Shown here piece by piece: positions 26,914-34,959 of a stretch of DNA of 64,000 bases; position 1 is the stretch's first letter; each line of letters opens with the position of its first letter. The stretch is taken from positions 248,001 to 312,000 of the forward strand of contig JAGYKR010000001.1 of assembly GCA_018401375.1 (NCBI GenBank), in the 5' to 3' direction. Under the pieces are notes generated by a model. It ran no database searches, was not told where the DNA came from, and worked only from the letters and a program-made list of their open reading frames with translations. Source of the DNA: Ilumatobacteraceae bacterium. Its GTDB lineage: Bacteria; Actinomycetota; Acidimicrobiia; Acidimicrobiales; Ilumatobacteraceae. A program made the position numbers and the translations under genes.

Positions 26914-29366
26914 GACGCGGTCCTCGGATCGAGCGGCCAATGATGCTTCGGGTAGCGCCCCGCCATTTCCTTGCGGACCTCGGCCCAACTGCCGGACCAA
27001 AAGCCGGGCAGATCAGCAGTGATCTGGACCGGACGATCCGCCGGTGACAGCAGATGAATGCTGATCGGGACGCCCGCCACTACCGGATGGGTGGTCACCC
27101 CGAAGAGGTCTTGGACGCGGGCTCGCAGATGCGGCGGTTCAGTGGAGTAGTCAATCGGTGCTGATCGTCGCCCGAGATTCCAGGTAGCGGGAGCGAGGTC
27201 ATCAAGTTCGGCGCCGACTTCCCAGGGTAAACCCGAACGCAGAACCATCACGAGATCAACAGATTCGATTTCGCTGCGGCGAGTGATACCGATCAGGTAC
27301 GGGGCGAGCCAGTTTTCTAGATCTTTGAGCAATGCTGGCATTGACCAGTCCGGCCAGGGATCGCCCACATGCCGATGCATGAACTCCACTCGGGCCCGCA
27401 GGCTGAGTGCCGCTTCGCTCCAATCAAGCGCCGCACCACCGGTGGATCGGATCCGTTGCAGCCAGCGTTCGGTGACGGCCTCGCTCGGGGCAGGGGGACC
27501 CTGCCGGGTGCCGAGGCGCATCGATCCGAGGCGGCGCTCGGTTTGTTCCACGAGGTCGTCAAGGTCACGGTCCCAGGTCAGCGTGCGGGTCACGTCGATC
27601 TGATCGCCGAAGCGGGCGATCACTTCATCCACGCTGATCGCTGCTGCGAGTCGGATCCGGGCTCGATCCCGTTTACCGTCCAGAGTGGCCGCCACGATGA
27701 ACTCCTCGGTGGCGAGCGGATCGGTGTCGTCCATCATCGCTGCAGACCCGGTGCGCATCTGAAACTGTCCGGGTCGGCGTCGGGCTGCGAGCCGGTCCGG
27801 GTAGGCCTCAAGCAGCACCGACCCGGCCTGCTCCGGGTTCACATCGGAGAGGTCAAAAGAGATCCGTGCCCGTTGGGCGATCTCTTGGGCCTGGCGCATA
27901 AGGCGCGCTGCGAGACCGGTGTCCATGCCCTCATGGCGCAGACCGTGGGCGAGGATCTGGAGCCGTAGCCCAAGGTCACTTGAGGGGTGTGATGTGCTGC
28001 GCAACAGGTCGCGTTCCTCGATGATTGCCGCCATGACGCAGGCCAAGGATCCGGGGTGCGCAGCGATCATCCGGGCGAGCCGGGGATGCACGGGCAGACC
28101 GAGCATCTCTTCGCCGATCGGGCTCAACTGTAAACCGGGCCCGGGCATCAGCGCGCCGAGGTCTCCTAAGAGGTCTCTTGCGGCGCGCACCGCTTTGGCT
28201 GGTGGTGGATCAATCCAGGTCAAGTCTTCGATCGATGTTCCCCAGGCAGCGATCTCCAGCATCAGGCCTGCCAGATCGGTTTCGGTGATCTCGGGGCTCG
28301 GATAGGCACTGCGGCTGCCGTGTTCGATTTTGGACCACAACCGGTAGCAGGATCCGGGCGCCACACGGCCGGCCCGCCCGGCGCGTTGTTCGGCAGAAGA
28401 CCGCGAGGTGGTCACCGTGGTCAAACGGCTCATCCCGGTCCCGGTGTCGAATCTCGGCGCCCGCGCCAGACCCGAATCCACGACGATCCGCACCCCTTCT
28501 ACGGTAAGGGAGGTTTCGGCGATATCGGTGGCGAGGACCACCCGGCGCCGACCCGGCGCTGATCCTTCCAGCGCCTGATCTTGTTCGGCGAGGCTGAGCG
28601 CCCCTGCCAGACCGAAGACGTCCACGTTGTCGGGAAGTACCTGGCGCAGAAGTTCTTGCACCCTGCGGATCTCACCGATCCCGGGGAGAAACACCAAGAG
28701 GTCGCCGCCGTCGGGTCCGGAATCACGCAAGGCCGTTTGCACCGCAGCCACGACCGCCGGCTCGAGGCGCTGATTGCGTTGACGTGGGAGCCAGTTCATT
28801 TCCACGGGGTGGCTTCGACCCTCGCTGATCAGCACCGGAGCCGCCACACCCTCAACAGCCAAGATCTCGGGGAGACGTTTGTGATCAGCAGTGGCGGACA
28901 TGGCGATGATGCGCAGGTCTGGTCGCAGTGCAGCGGCGGCATCGAGGGTGAATGCCAAACCCAGATCGGTGGGCAGGTTGCGTTCGTGGATCTCATCAAA
29001 GATCACCGCCGCGATGCCGGTGAGAGCCGGATCATTTTGGATCCGGCGGGTCAGCACCCCTTCGGTGACTACTTCGATTTCGGTGTCAGGTCCGATCCGG
29101 CGTTCCTCACGGGTCTGATAGCCAACGATGCCACCGACCTGATCGCCAAGGAGTTCAGCCATCCGACGTGCAGCGGCCCGGGTGGCGAGACGGCGCGGCT
29201 CGAGCATCACAATCCGCCCGCCGTTACGCCATGGTGCACTTCGTAAGGCGAGCGGTACCAGAGTGGTTTTACCGGCTCCCGGAGGGGCGATGATCACCGC
29301 TCGGGGATGGTGGATCAAACTGGCCGTGATCTGATCAAGGATCTGATCGATCGGCAGTTCAGGCAC
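26910..29366 (-). CDS. hrpB: ATP-dependent helicase HrpB
   Basis: The 818-residue DEAH-box helicase shows GPPGAGKTTLVPLAL-type Walker A (APPGAGKTT near residue 28), the DEIHERNL box near 125, SATADH near 156, and QRAGRAGRVAPGSCYRLW near 330, followed by the HA2 and HrpB C-terminal domains (motif PLDPRTA at the end). HrpB is thought to act on RNA but its cellular job is unclear. The C-terminal GFWSGSWAEVRKEMAGRYPKHHWP is typical. It precedes the TauE/SafE gene with a 4-base overlap. Confidence 0.94.
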   Translation of the reverse strand: MPELPIDQILDQITASLIHHPRAVIIAPPGAGKTTLVPLALRSAPWRNGGRIVMLEPRRLATRAAARRMAELLGDQVGGIVGYQTREERRIGPDTEIEVVTEGVLTRRIQNDPALTGIAAVIFDEIHERNLPTDLGLAFTLDAAAALRPDLRIIAMSATADHKRLPEILAVEGVAAPVLISEGRSHPVEMNWLPRQRNQRLEPAVVAAVQTALRDSGPDGGDLLVFLPGIGEIRRVQELLRQVLPDNVDVFGLAGALSLAEQDQALEGSAPGRRRVVLATDIAETSLTVEGVRIVVDSGLARAPRFDTGTGMSRLTTVTTSRSSAEQRAGRAGRVAPGSCYRLWSKIEHGSRSAYPSPEITETDLAGLMLEIAAWGTSIEDLTWIDPPPAKAVRAARDLLGDLGALMPGPGLQLSPIGEEMLGLPVHPRLARMIAAHPGSLACVMAAIIEERDLLRSTSHPSSDLGLRLQILAHGLRHEGMDTGLAARLMRQAQEIAQRARISFDLSDVNPEQAGSVLLEAYPDRLAARRRPGQFQMRTGSAAMMDDTDPLATEEFIVAATLDGKRDRARIRLAAAISVDEVIARFGDQIDVTRTLTWDRDLDDLVEQTERRLGSMRLGTRQGPPAPSEAVTERWLQRIRSTGGAALDWSEAALSLRARVEFMHRHVGDPWPDWSMPALLKDLENWLAPYLIGITRRSEIESVDLVMVLRSGLPWEVGAELDDLAPATWNLGRRSAPIDYSTEPPHLRARVQDLFGVTTHPVVAGVPISIHLLSPADRPVQITADLPGFWSGSWAEVRKEMAGRYPKHHWPLDPRTAS

Positions 29367-29381
29367 AGAGCGAGATACAGA

Positions 29382-29900
29382 TCAGCCGAGGGCGGGAGAA
29401 CCGTGGAATGATCCAGGGTCACCCGAGCTGGGAATGGTGGGCGGGATCCAACTGGTGGCCTCTGCGATCTGGCTGGCCACGTCACGCCATTCGGCAGGAA
29501 CCCAGCCCTCGGCTTTTGCTGCCAGGGACCCATCCACCCGCACAAACACGAAAGCGGGTAGCGCCTCGAGTTCATAGGCCTTAACAAAGGCACGATCCGG
29601 ATCACAAAAGGTCAAGAACTGCTGGGCGTAGGGCCCTAAGAAGGCCGCAGTGTCATCCTCATCGGCGGTGACGAGCAGGTTCACTCGGGCGTCACAGCCG
29701 CGCAAAGCCTCGAGAATCTTGGTGGCCGTCTTGAGGATCCACGAGCTCTCGTTGGTGTAGGGATCGAGCACCACGGTGGCCAGATGGAAGGTGGTTAGCC
29801 ATTCGGCCAGCGGCCTTTTTTGGGCGCCGAGCGGGGAGAGCACCAGGTCAGAAACTGAGTTTGCAGCCACGAGAGGTGATGGTAGCGAGATCTTGGGCAT
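29382..29900 (-). CDS. Thioredoxin-fold protein without a CxxC motif
   Basis: This 172-residue protein appears to have a thioredoxin fold. A strand VNLLVTADEDD is followed by a helix, then FCDPDRAFVKAYELEALPAFVFVRVDGSLAAKAEGW, where the Pro before the third strand matches the cis-Pro of thioredoxins. No CxxC motif is present, so it is unlikely to be a disulfide oxidoreductase. The start MPKISLP at 29900 was chosen because the upstream open frame to 30215 is Arg-rich and antisense to the divergent eIF2B-like gene. It lies 15 bases upstream of hrpB on the same strand. Confidence 0.7.
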   Translation of the reverse strand: MPKISLPSPLVAANSVSDLVLSPLGAQKRPLAEWLTTFHLATVVLDPYTNESSWILKTATKILEALRGCDARVNLLVTADEDDTAAFLGPYAQQFLTFCDPDRAFVKAYELEALPAFVFVRVDGSLAAKAEGWVPAEWRDVASQIAEATSWIPPTIPSSGDPGSFHGSPALG

Positions 29901-29941
29901 TCGGCCCAACACCGATCCTGAGCAGCAAGTAGGTTCATGGC

Positions 29942-30688
29942 ATGCACCCGATCGAACATCTGCGTTATATCGCACGTGCTCGCGGGGCGGACCCGCGTGA
30001 TCTGGTCCGTGAGACGGCCTACGCACTCGAGGCTTTGCACTGCGGCCCGGCCGAGAAGTTGGTGGCCTGCCGGCGGATTTTGGAACGACACGCCGATTGC
30101 GCACCGTTGTGGTGGCTGTGTTCTCACCTGGTCTGCGGTCATGACGATGCCGCCGATCTGATCGATGCGGACACCACCGATCGCCTACTCGCTGATGCCC
30201 TCGCAGCCGAGGCAAAGGTGCTCACCTTGGCCGGTGGCGCCACGGTGGCGGCCGGGCTTGGCCGACGCGGCGACCTGCAGGTGTTTGTCACCGATTCGCG
30301 TCATTACGGATCGGCCACCATTCAGTATCTGGAACGCCGTGATGTGCCCTGTGAACCAGTCCAACCTGAAGCGATCGCCGGCGCATTGAGCGAGGTGGAT
30401 CTTGTGGTCATCGAAGCTGATGCGATCTCGCCCACCCGGGCCATCACCCGGATTGGGGGTCAGGTGTTGGCGATCGTCGCTCAGGCCGTTGGTGTACCGG
30501 TGTGGCTGGTGGCCCCGACCGGCACCGGTTTGGCCGATCAGGTGCTGACCGCGATCAATAGCCATTTGCGTGCTGAGGGTGTGGCGAGTTGGGATCTTGA
30601 TCACGAAATCTGCGACCTGAGCCTGTTTGATCGGGTGATCGCAGGTGGGGTGATCGCCCCGTTCGCTCCCGAACTCATCAGCCGCTAA
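29942..30688 (+). CDS. eIF-2B/ribose-1,5-bisphosphate isomerase-like protein
   Basis: The 248-residue protein has a helical N-terminus and a Rossmann-like C-terminal half reminiscent of the IF-2B family. That family includes MtnA, R15P isomerase and eIF2B subunits. The recognisable parts are LQVFVTDSRHYGSA, where the family has its strand-turn, DLVVIEADAISPTRAI, and GVPVWLVAPTGTG near the C-terminus. It is shorter than MtnA and lacks the clear catalytic cysteine motif GTNATI. Whether it binds a sugar phosphate or nucleotide is unknown. Family placement is moderately secure. Confidence 0.65.
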   Translation: MHPIEHLRYIARARGADPRDLVRETAYALEALHCGPAEKLVACRRILERHADCAPLWWLCSHLVCGHDDAADLIDADTTDRLLADALAAEAKVLTLAGGATVAAGLGRRGDLQVFVTDSRHYGSATIQYLERRDVPCEPVQPEAIAGALSEVDLVVIEADAISPTRAITRIGGQVLAIVAQAVGVPVWLVAPTGTGLADQVLTAINSHLRAEGVASWDLDHEICDLSLFDRVIAGGVIAPFAPELISR

Positions 30689-30764
30689 TGACGTGCTGGT
30701 CACAGGCGCTGATCTCCTTGGCAGGTCCATGACTCCGCATGATGATGAGTGGACGACAAATGCT

Positions 30765-30784
30765 GTACCACTGAGGCGTGGTAC
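30765..30784. promoter_or_regulatory. Inverted repeat upstream of the VapBC-type pair (candidate operator)
   Basis: GTACCAC at 30765-30771 and GTGGTAC at 30778-30784 form a perfect 7-base inverted repeat with a 6-base spacer. It lies 11 bases before the likely antitoxin start. Antitoxins of this type usually repress their own promoter by binding such palindromes. Confidence 0.55.
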
Positions 30785-30794
30785 GGTGCTGGTT

Positions 30795-31208
30795 GTGGAT
30801 GACTTGGCGGCCCTCGACGAACTCAACCGGCTCCTTGACGCGGAGGATACGGAGACCGTAAATACCTCCATGCGGCTGTCGGTCTCCTTGCGTGATGCTG
30901 CCGCGCTCGCTGTGGAGCACTTCAGCGCTGCTCCGTCAGCGACCTCGATGGCGGCCGCTGCGCTGCGTCGGAGCCTCGAGACCCTCGCCATGGAGATGGC
31001 GCTGCACCTTCACTACCGCGAGCACCCCGAAGCTCGGCCGAGCCTGGCCGAGATTGCCCACGCCCTCGCCGTTCAAGACGGCTCTGCGCTCGCGGAGCGG
31101 CCCGACCTGCTCGCCGCCGCGGCGTCTGCCGTAGTCAAACGACGCCCCACCGCTGACGCCGATGACGTGCTGTTGTGGGCAGAAGCACAACTCGCGGTGT
31201 CTGTGTGA
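30795..31208 (+). CDS. Putative antitoxin of a VapBC-type module
   Basis: This protein of about 137 residues precedes a PIN toxin and overlaps it by 4 bases, the usual antitoxin-toxin order. The central part, TSMRLSVSLRDAAALAVEHF, resembles a ribbon-helix-helix or similar DNA-binding segment, and the rest is helical and Ala-rich. The frame is open from 30693. I favour a GTG at 30795, or the GTG at 30786, because the perfect palindrome at 30765-30784 would otherwise lie inside the gene; an ATG at 30870 is also possible. The family is not one I can name. Confidence 0.65.
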   Translation: MDDLAALDELNRLLDAEDTETVNTSMRLSVSLRDAAALAVEHFSAAPSATSMAAAALRRSLETLAMEMALHLHYREHPEARPSLAEIAHALAVQDGSALAERPDLLAAAASAVVKRRPTADADDVLLWAEAQLAVSV

Positions 31209-31615
31209 GGGCGGTGGTCCTTGACAACGAGGCCATTCAAGCTCTCACGGACTCAACACACGCAAAGCACCGCACCGTTGTCGCTCATCTCGCTGGCGCA
31301 GTTTCGCGCCGCCGTCGCGGAACCGTCGTGGACGCCGTCGTGCCGACCACCGTGCGTGTTGAGGCCGGCTGGGACCGCAGTACGCCGGGGGCAGCGGCCA
31401 TCAACCGCTTCCGTGTCCGCGACCACGTCCTTGACGCACCGGTAGCGAACCTGGCTGCGAGTATCCAGGAGCGCTGCGGCCTCGGATCCGCTGACGCCCA
31501 CATCGGCGCATTGGTGAGGTCCGTTTCATCTGGTGACGTTGTCGTGCTCACCAGCGATCCCACCGACATCGCCTTGGTGTGCGCGCCGAGGACGCCCCGG
31601 ATCGTTCGGATTTAA
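31205..31615 (+). CDS. PIN-domain ribonuclease toxin (VapC-type)
   Basis: This 136-residue PIN-domain protein would cleave RNA when free of its antitoxin. The acidic metal-binding residues are visible: Asp in VVLDNEAIQAL near residue 7, Glu in VRVEAGWD, Asp in SADAHIGALV and Asp in LTSDPTDI. The GTG start at 31205 overlaps the antitoxin stop by 4 bases (GTGA), giving coupled translation. An upstream start at 31175 inside the antitoxin was rejected. Confidence 0.82.
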   Translation: MRAVVLDNEAIQALTDSTHAKHRTVVAHLAGAVSRRRRGTVVDAVVPTTVRVEAGWDRSTPGAAAINRFRVRDHVLDAPVANLAASIQERCGLGSADAHIGALVRSVSSGDVVVLTSDPTDIALVCAPRTPRIVRI

Positions 31616-31686
31616 AGACAACCATTCGAGGCGCCGTCTCAGGACCCCAGGCCACTGCGCGTCTTGCCGGCCTGATGGCGTGCCGA

Positions 31687-31971
31687 TCACATGCCCTGAT
31701 GGGCGGGCGGGTAGCCGGTGATCTCTTCGATGGCCGCTTCGGCTTCAGCGAGACGGGGTTCCATCACATAGATCCGGGCCATCGGCTCACGGGCCCCAAA
31801 CCGGTAGTGCGAGGTGTGATCCTCAGACATCACTGACGGGATTTCGCGTTCCCACAGTTCATGCAAAACGAGTTGGGCCTGCCACAGCGGCAGCCAGGCC
31901 GCCTCGGCGGAGCGCTCAGGATCCGGTGGGCGTGGCTCATGTTTTCCGAAGATCCAGTGCCATAACCCCAT
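31687..31971 (-). CDS. Small protein of unknown function
   Basis: I do not recognise this 94-residue protein. It begins MGLWHWIFGKHEPRPP and has a Trp-rich helix AAWLPLWQAQLVLHELWE, then an Arg/Glu-rich region, EPRLAEAEAAIEEITG. No signal peptide is seen. The start could also be a GTG at 31989. It is divergent from the dihydropyrimidinase gene, with a gap of about 40 bases, and its frame looks protein-like because the hydrophobic and charged residues fall in amphipathic helices. Confidence 0.55.
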   Translation of the reverse strand: MGLWHWIFGKHEPRPPDPERSAEAAWLPLWQAQLVLHELWEREIPSVMSEDHTSHYRFGAREPMARIYVMEPRLAEAEAAIEEITGYPPAHQGM

Positions 31972-32012
31972 GGCCACTGATTCTGACACGGTCTGGCGCG
32001 TATCGTGTGTCC

Positions 32013-33452
32013 ATGTCCGTTGAATCCGGTTCCGCCGATCGGTTGTTCATCACCGGTGGCACGCTCGTGTCGGGTGAGGGACGCATGCTCGCTGATGTGT
32101 TGTGTGAGGCCGGTCGGATCACCGCCATCTTGGCCCCCGGCCACGCTGATGCCCTCGGTGTAACGGCTGGCCAGGTGATCGACGCGACGGGTAGATATGT
32201 GATTCCCGGGGGCGTGGACGTGCACACCCATATGGAGGTGCCCTTTGGTGACACCACCTCCTCAGACACGTTTACCACCGGGACCATCGCTGCGGCCTGG
32301 GGTGGGACCACCACCATCGTGGACTTTTCCTGCCAACGCAAAGGAGAGGATCTGCGCGATTCCCTTGAGACCTGGCATGCCAAAGCCGCCGGGCACTGTG
32401 CGATCGATTACGGATTCCATCAAATCATCGGCGATGTGGACGAGACATCCTTGGCGGCGATGCGCCATCTCGTGGACCATGAGGGAATCACGAGTTTCAA
32501 GTTGTTCATGGCCTATCCGGATGTCTATTACTCCGATGACGGCCAGATTCTGCGGGCCATGCAGACCGCCGGGGATCTCGGGGCGATGGTGATGATGCAC
32601 GCCGAAAACGGGATCGCGATCGATGTTCTGATCGCCCAATCCCTTGCTCGCGGTGACACCGCACCGCGGTTTCATTCACTGACCCGGCCGTCAATTTTGG
32701 AAGGTGAGGCCACCCATCGGGCGATCGCCCTCGCCAAGGTGGCCGGCAACGTGCCGCTCTACATCGTGCACATGTCGGCTTCGGAGGCCCTCGCCGAGGT
32801 GGCGGAGGCCCGTCATGACGGCTTCAACGTGTTCGCCGAGACCTGCCCGCAGTATCTGTATTTGAGCCTTGAGGAACATCTCTCCCAACCCGGATTTGAG
32901 GGTGCCAAGTGGGTGGCTTCTCCACCGTTGCGGTCACACCATGAACATCACCACCGCGATCTGTGGCGGGGGTTGAAACTCAACGAACTCGCTGTGGTCT
33001 CCACCGATCACTGCCCGTTTTGTCTGAGGGATCAAAAAGAGGCCGGACTTAATGATTTCTCGGCGATCCCGAACGGGATCGGTGGTGTGGAGCATCGGAT
33101 GGAACTGATGTATCAAGGGGTGGTGGATGGGCATATCTCTCTGGAACGCTGGGTGGAGACCTGCTGCACCACCCCCGCGAAACTGTTTGGGCTCTATCCG
33201 ACCAAAGGCACGCTGTCTGTCGGATCTGACGCGGACATCGTGATCTGGGATCCAGTCGGTCGCACACGGATCGGGATTGATCACAAGCACCATATGAACA
33301 TGGATTACTCGGCCTATGAAGGCATGGATCTGTCGGGTCGAGTGGAGACCGTGATCAGCCGCGGACAGATCATCATCGATAATGATCAGTTTCTCGGTCG
33401 GGTTGGTCACGGTCATTATCTGCCCCGGACGCTGTCGAATTATCTGTACTGA
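32013..33452 (+). CDS. hydA: Dihydropyrimidinase
   Basis: This 479-residue amidohydrolase opens the ring of dihydrouracil or dihydrothymine (or hydantoins) in reductive pyrimidine degradation. It has the metal motif GGVDVHTHMEVPF near residue 65, the carboxylated Lys region SFKLFMAYPD near 155, His ligands in YIVHMSASEA near 245, and the catalytic Asp in STDHCPF near 330. The ATG at 32013 (MSVESG) gives the family length; the frame is open upstream to 31926. It is followed 3 bases later by the semialdehyde dehydrogenase, so both are one operon. Confidence 0.93.
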   Translation: MSVESGSADRLFITGGTLVSGEGRMLADVLCEAGRITAILAPGHADALGVTAGQVIDATGRYVIPGGVDVHTHMEVPFGDTTSSDTFTTGTIAAAWGGTTTIVDFSCQRKGEDLRDSLETWHAKAAGHCAIDYGFHQIIGDVDETSLAAMRHLVDHEGITSFKLFMAYPDVYYSDDGQILRAMQTAGDLGAMVMMHAENGIAIDVLIAQSLARGDTAPRFHSLTRPSILEGEATHRAIALAKVAGNVPLYIVHMSASEALAEVAEARHDGFNVFAETCPQYLYLSLEEHLSQPGFEGAKWVASPPLRSHHEHHHRDLWRGLKLNELAVVSTDHCPFCLRDQKEAGLNDFSAIPNGIGGVEHRMELMYQGVVDGHISLERWVETCCTTPAKLFGLYPTKGTLSVGSDADIVIWDPVGRTRIGIDHKHHMNMDYSAYEGMDLSGRVETVISRGQIIIDNDQFLGRVGHGHYLPRTLSNYLY

Positions 33453-33455
33453 AAG

Positions 33456-34955
33456 ATGAGCATCATGAACCGAATCGGACATTGGATTGACGGCCGCCAT
33501 GTGGCGGGCACCTCGGGTCGCACTGCGTCGGTCTATGACCCCGCCCGTGGAGTGGTTTCGGGCGAAGTGGATCTGGCCACCATCGAAGAGGTGAACCATG
33601 CCGTCGCGACAGCACAGGCGGCCTTCCCGGCCTGGCGGGCCACGCCACTGGCTCGGCGCGCCGAGATCATGTTCACCTTGCGCGAAATGCTCAATGCTCG
33701 CCGCCTCGAGATCGCTGAAGCAGTGTCTGCTGAGCACGGCAAAGTGGTGTCGGATGCAATGGGCGAGGTGGCCCGAGGTCTCGAGAACGTGGAGTTTGCC
33801 TGCGGGATCCCACAACTCTTAAAGGGAGGCTTCTCTGAGCAGGTAGCCAGTGGAGTGGATGTGTGGTCGATTCGTCAACCGCTCGGCGTGGTGGCCGGGA
33901 TCACCCCGTTTAACTTCCCGGCCATGGTGCCGATGTGGATGCTCGCTAACGCCTTAGCTTGCGGAAACACCTTCGTGTTGAAACCTTCGGAAAAGGACCC
34001 ATCGGTGAGTTTGTTACTCGCTGAGATCATTGCGGCCGCCGGGGTGCCGGCCGGGGTGTTTAACGTCATCCAAGGTGACGCCGTAGCCGTTAACGCAATC
34101 CTTGAGCATCGCGACATCGCGGCGGTGTCATTTGTCGGGTCCACACCGGTGGCCAAGTACATCTATGAGACCGGCACCCGGCACAACAAGCGGGTGCAGG
34201 CCCTCGGCGGGGCGAAGAATCACATGTTGGTGCTCGCCGATGCCGATCTCGATATGGCGGCCGATGCGGCCATCTCGGCCGGTTACGGTTCGGCGGGAGA
34301 GCGGTGTATGGCGATCTCGGTGGTGCTCGCCGCTGAAGCGATCGCCGATGATCTTGTGGCGCGAATCGCTGAGCGGATCCCTTCGATCACCATCGGTATC
34401 GGTAGTGATCCGGCTGCGCAGATGGGTCCGCTGATCACATCTGAACATCGCGCCCGCGTGGCCAGTTATGTGGCCGGTGCCGCAGAAGATGGGGCCGAAG
34501 TGGTGGTGGACGGCCGGGCCAGCCACGGACTTCCCACCGAAGGGTTTTTCTTGGGTGCCTCGCTGATTGACAAGGTGCGTCCCGGGATGGCCTGTTATGA
34601 CGACGAGATCTTTGGGCCGGTGCTGAGCGTGGTGCGGGTAGCCGGGTATGCCGAAGGTGTGGAGATGATCAACGCCAATCCGTACGGCAACGGCACGGCA
34701 CTGTTTACCCGCGATGGCGGTGCAGCTCGACAGTTTGGCTTTGACGTAGAAGTGGGCATGGTCGGGATCAACGTGCCGATCCCGGTGCCGGTGAGCTACT
34801 ACTCCTTTGGCGGGTGGAAGGCCAGCCTGTTTGGCGACACCCACATGTACGGACCCGAAGGCATCAACTTTTACACCCGCGGCAAAGTCGTTACCTCACG
34901 GTGGCCTGACCCGGCCCAGTCAGTGATCGATCTCGGGTTCCCCCAAAACCGCTAG
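33456..34955 (+). CDS. mmsA: CoA-acylating (methyl)malonate-semialdehyde dehydrogenase
   Basis: The 499-residue aldehyde dehydrogenase converts malonate or methylmalonate semialdehyde plus CoA to acetyl- or propionyl-CoA, with CO2 release and NAD reduction. The family marks are TPFNFPAMVPMWM near residue 150, FVGSTPVAKYIY near 230, LGGAKNHMLVLADAD near 255, and the catalytic Cys in GSAGERCMAIS near 286, followed by PYGNGTALFTRDGGAAR. It lies directly after the dihydropyrimidinase gene and faces a class III aminotransferase, which fits beta-alanine catabolism. Confidence 0.94.
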   Translation: MSIMNRIGHWIDGRHVAGTSGRTASVYDPARGVVSGEVDLATIEEVNHAVATAQAAFPAWRATPLARRAEIMFTLREMLNARRLEIAEAVSAEHGKVVSDAMGEVARGLENVEFACGIPQLLKGGFSEQVASGVDVWSIRQPLGVVAGITPFNFPAMVPMWMLANALACGNTFVLKPSEKDPSVSLLLAEIIAAAGVPAGVFNVIQGDAVAVNAILEHRDIAAVSFVGSTPVAKYIYETGTRHNKRVQALGGAKNHMLVLADADLDMAADAAISAGYGSAGERCMAISVVLAAEAIADDLVARIAERIPSITIGIGSDPAAQMGPLITSEHRARVASYVAGAAEDGAEVVVDGRASHGLPTEGFFLGASLIDKVRPGMACYDDEIFGPVLSVVRVAGYAEGVEMINANPYGNGTALFTRDGGAARQFGFDVEVGMVGINVPIPVPVSYYSFGGWKASLFGDTHMYGPEGINFYTRGKVVTSRWPDPAQSVIDLGFPQNR

Positions 34956-34959
34956 TCGT

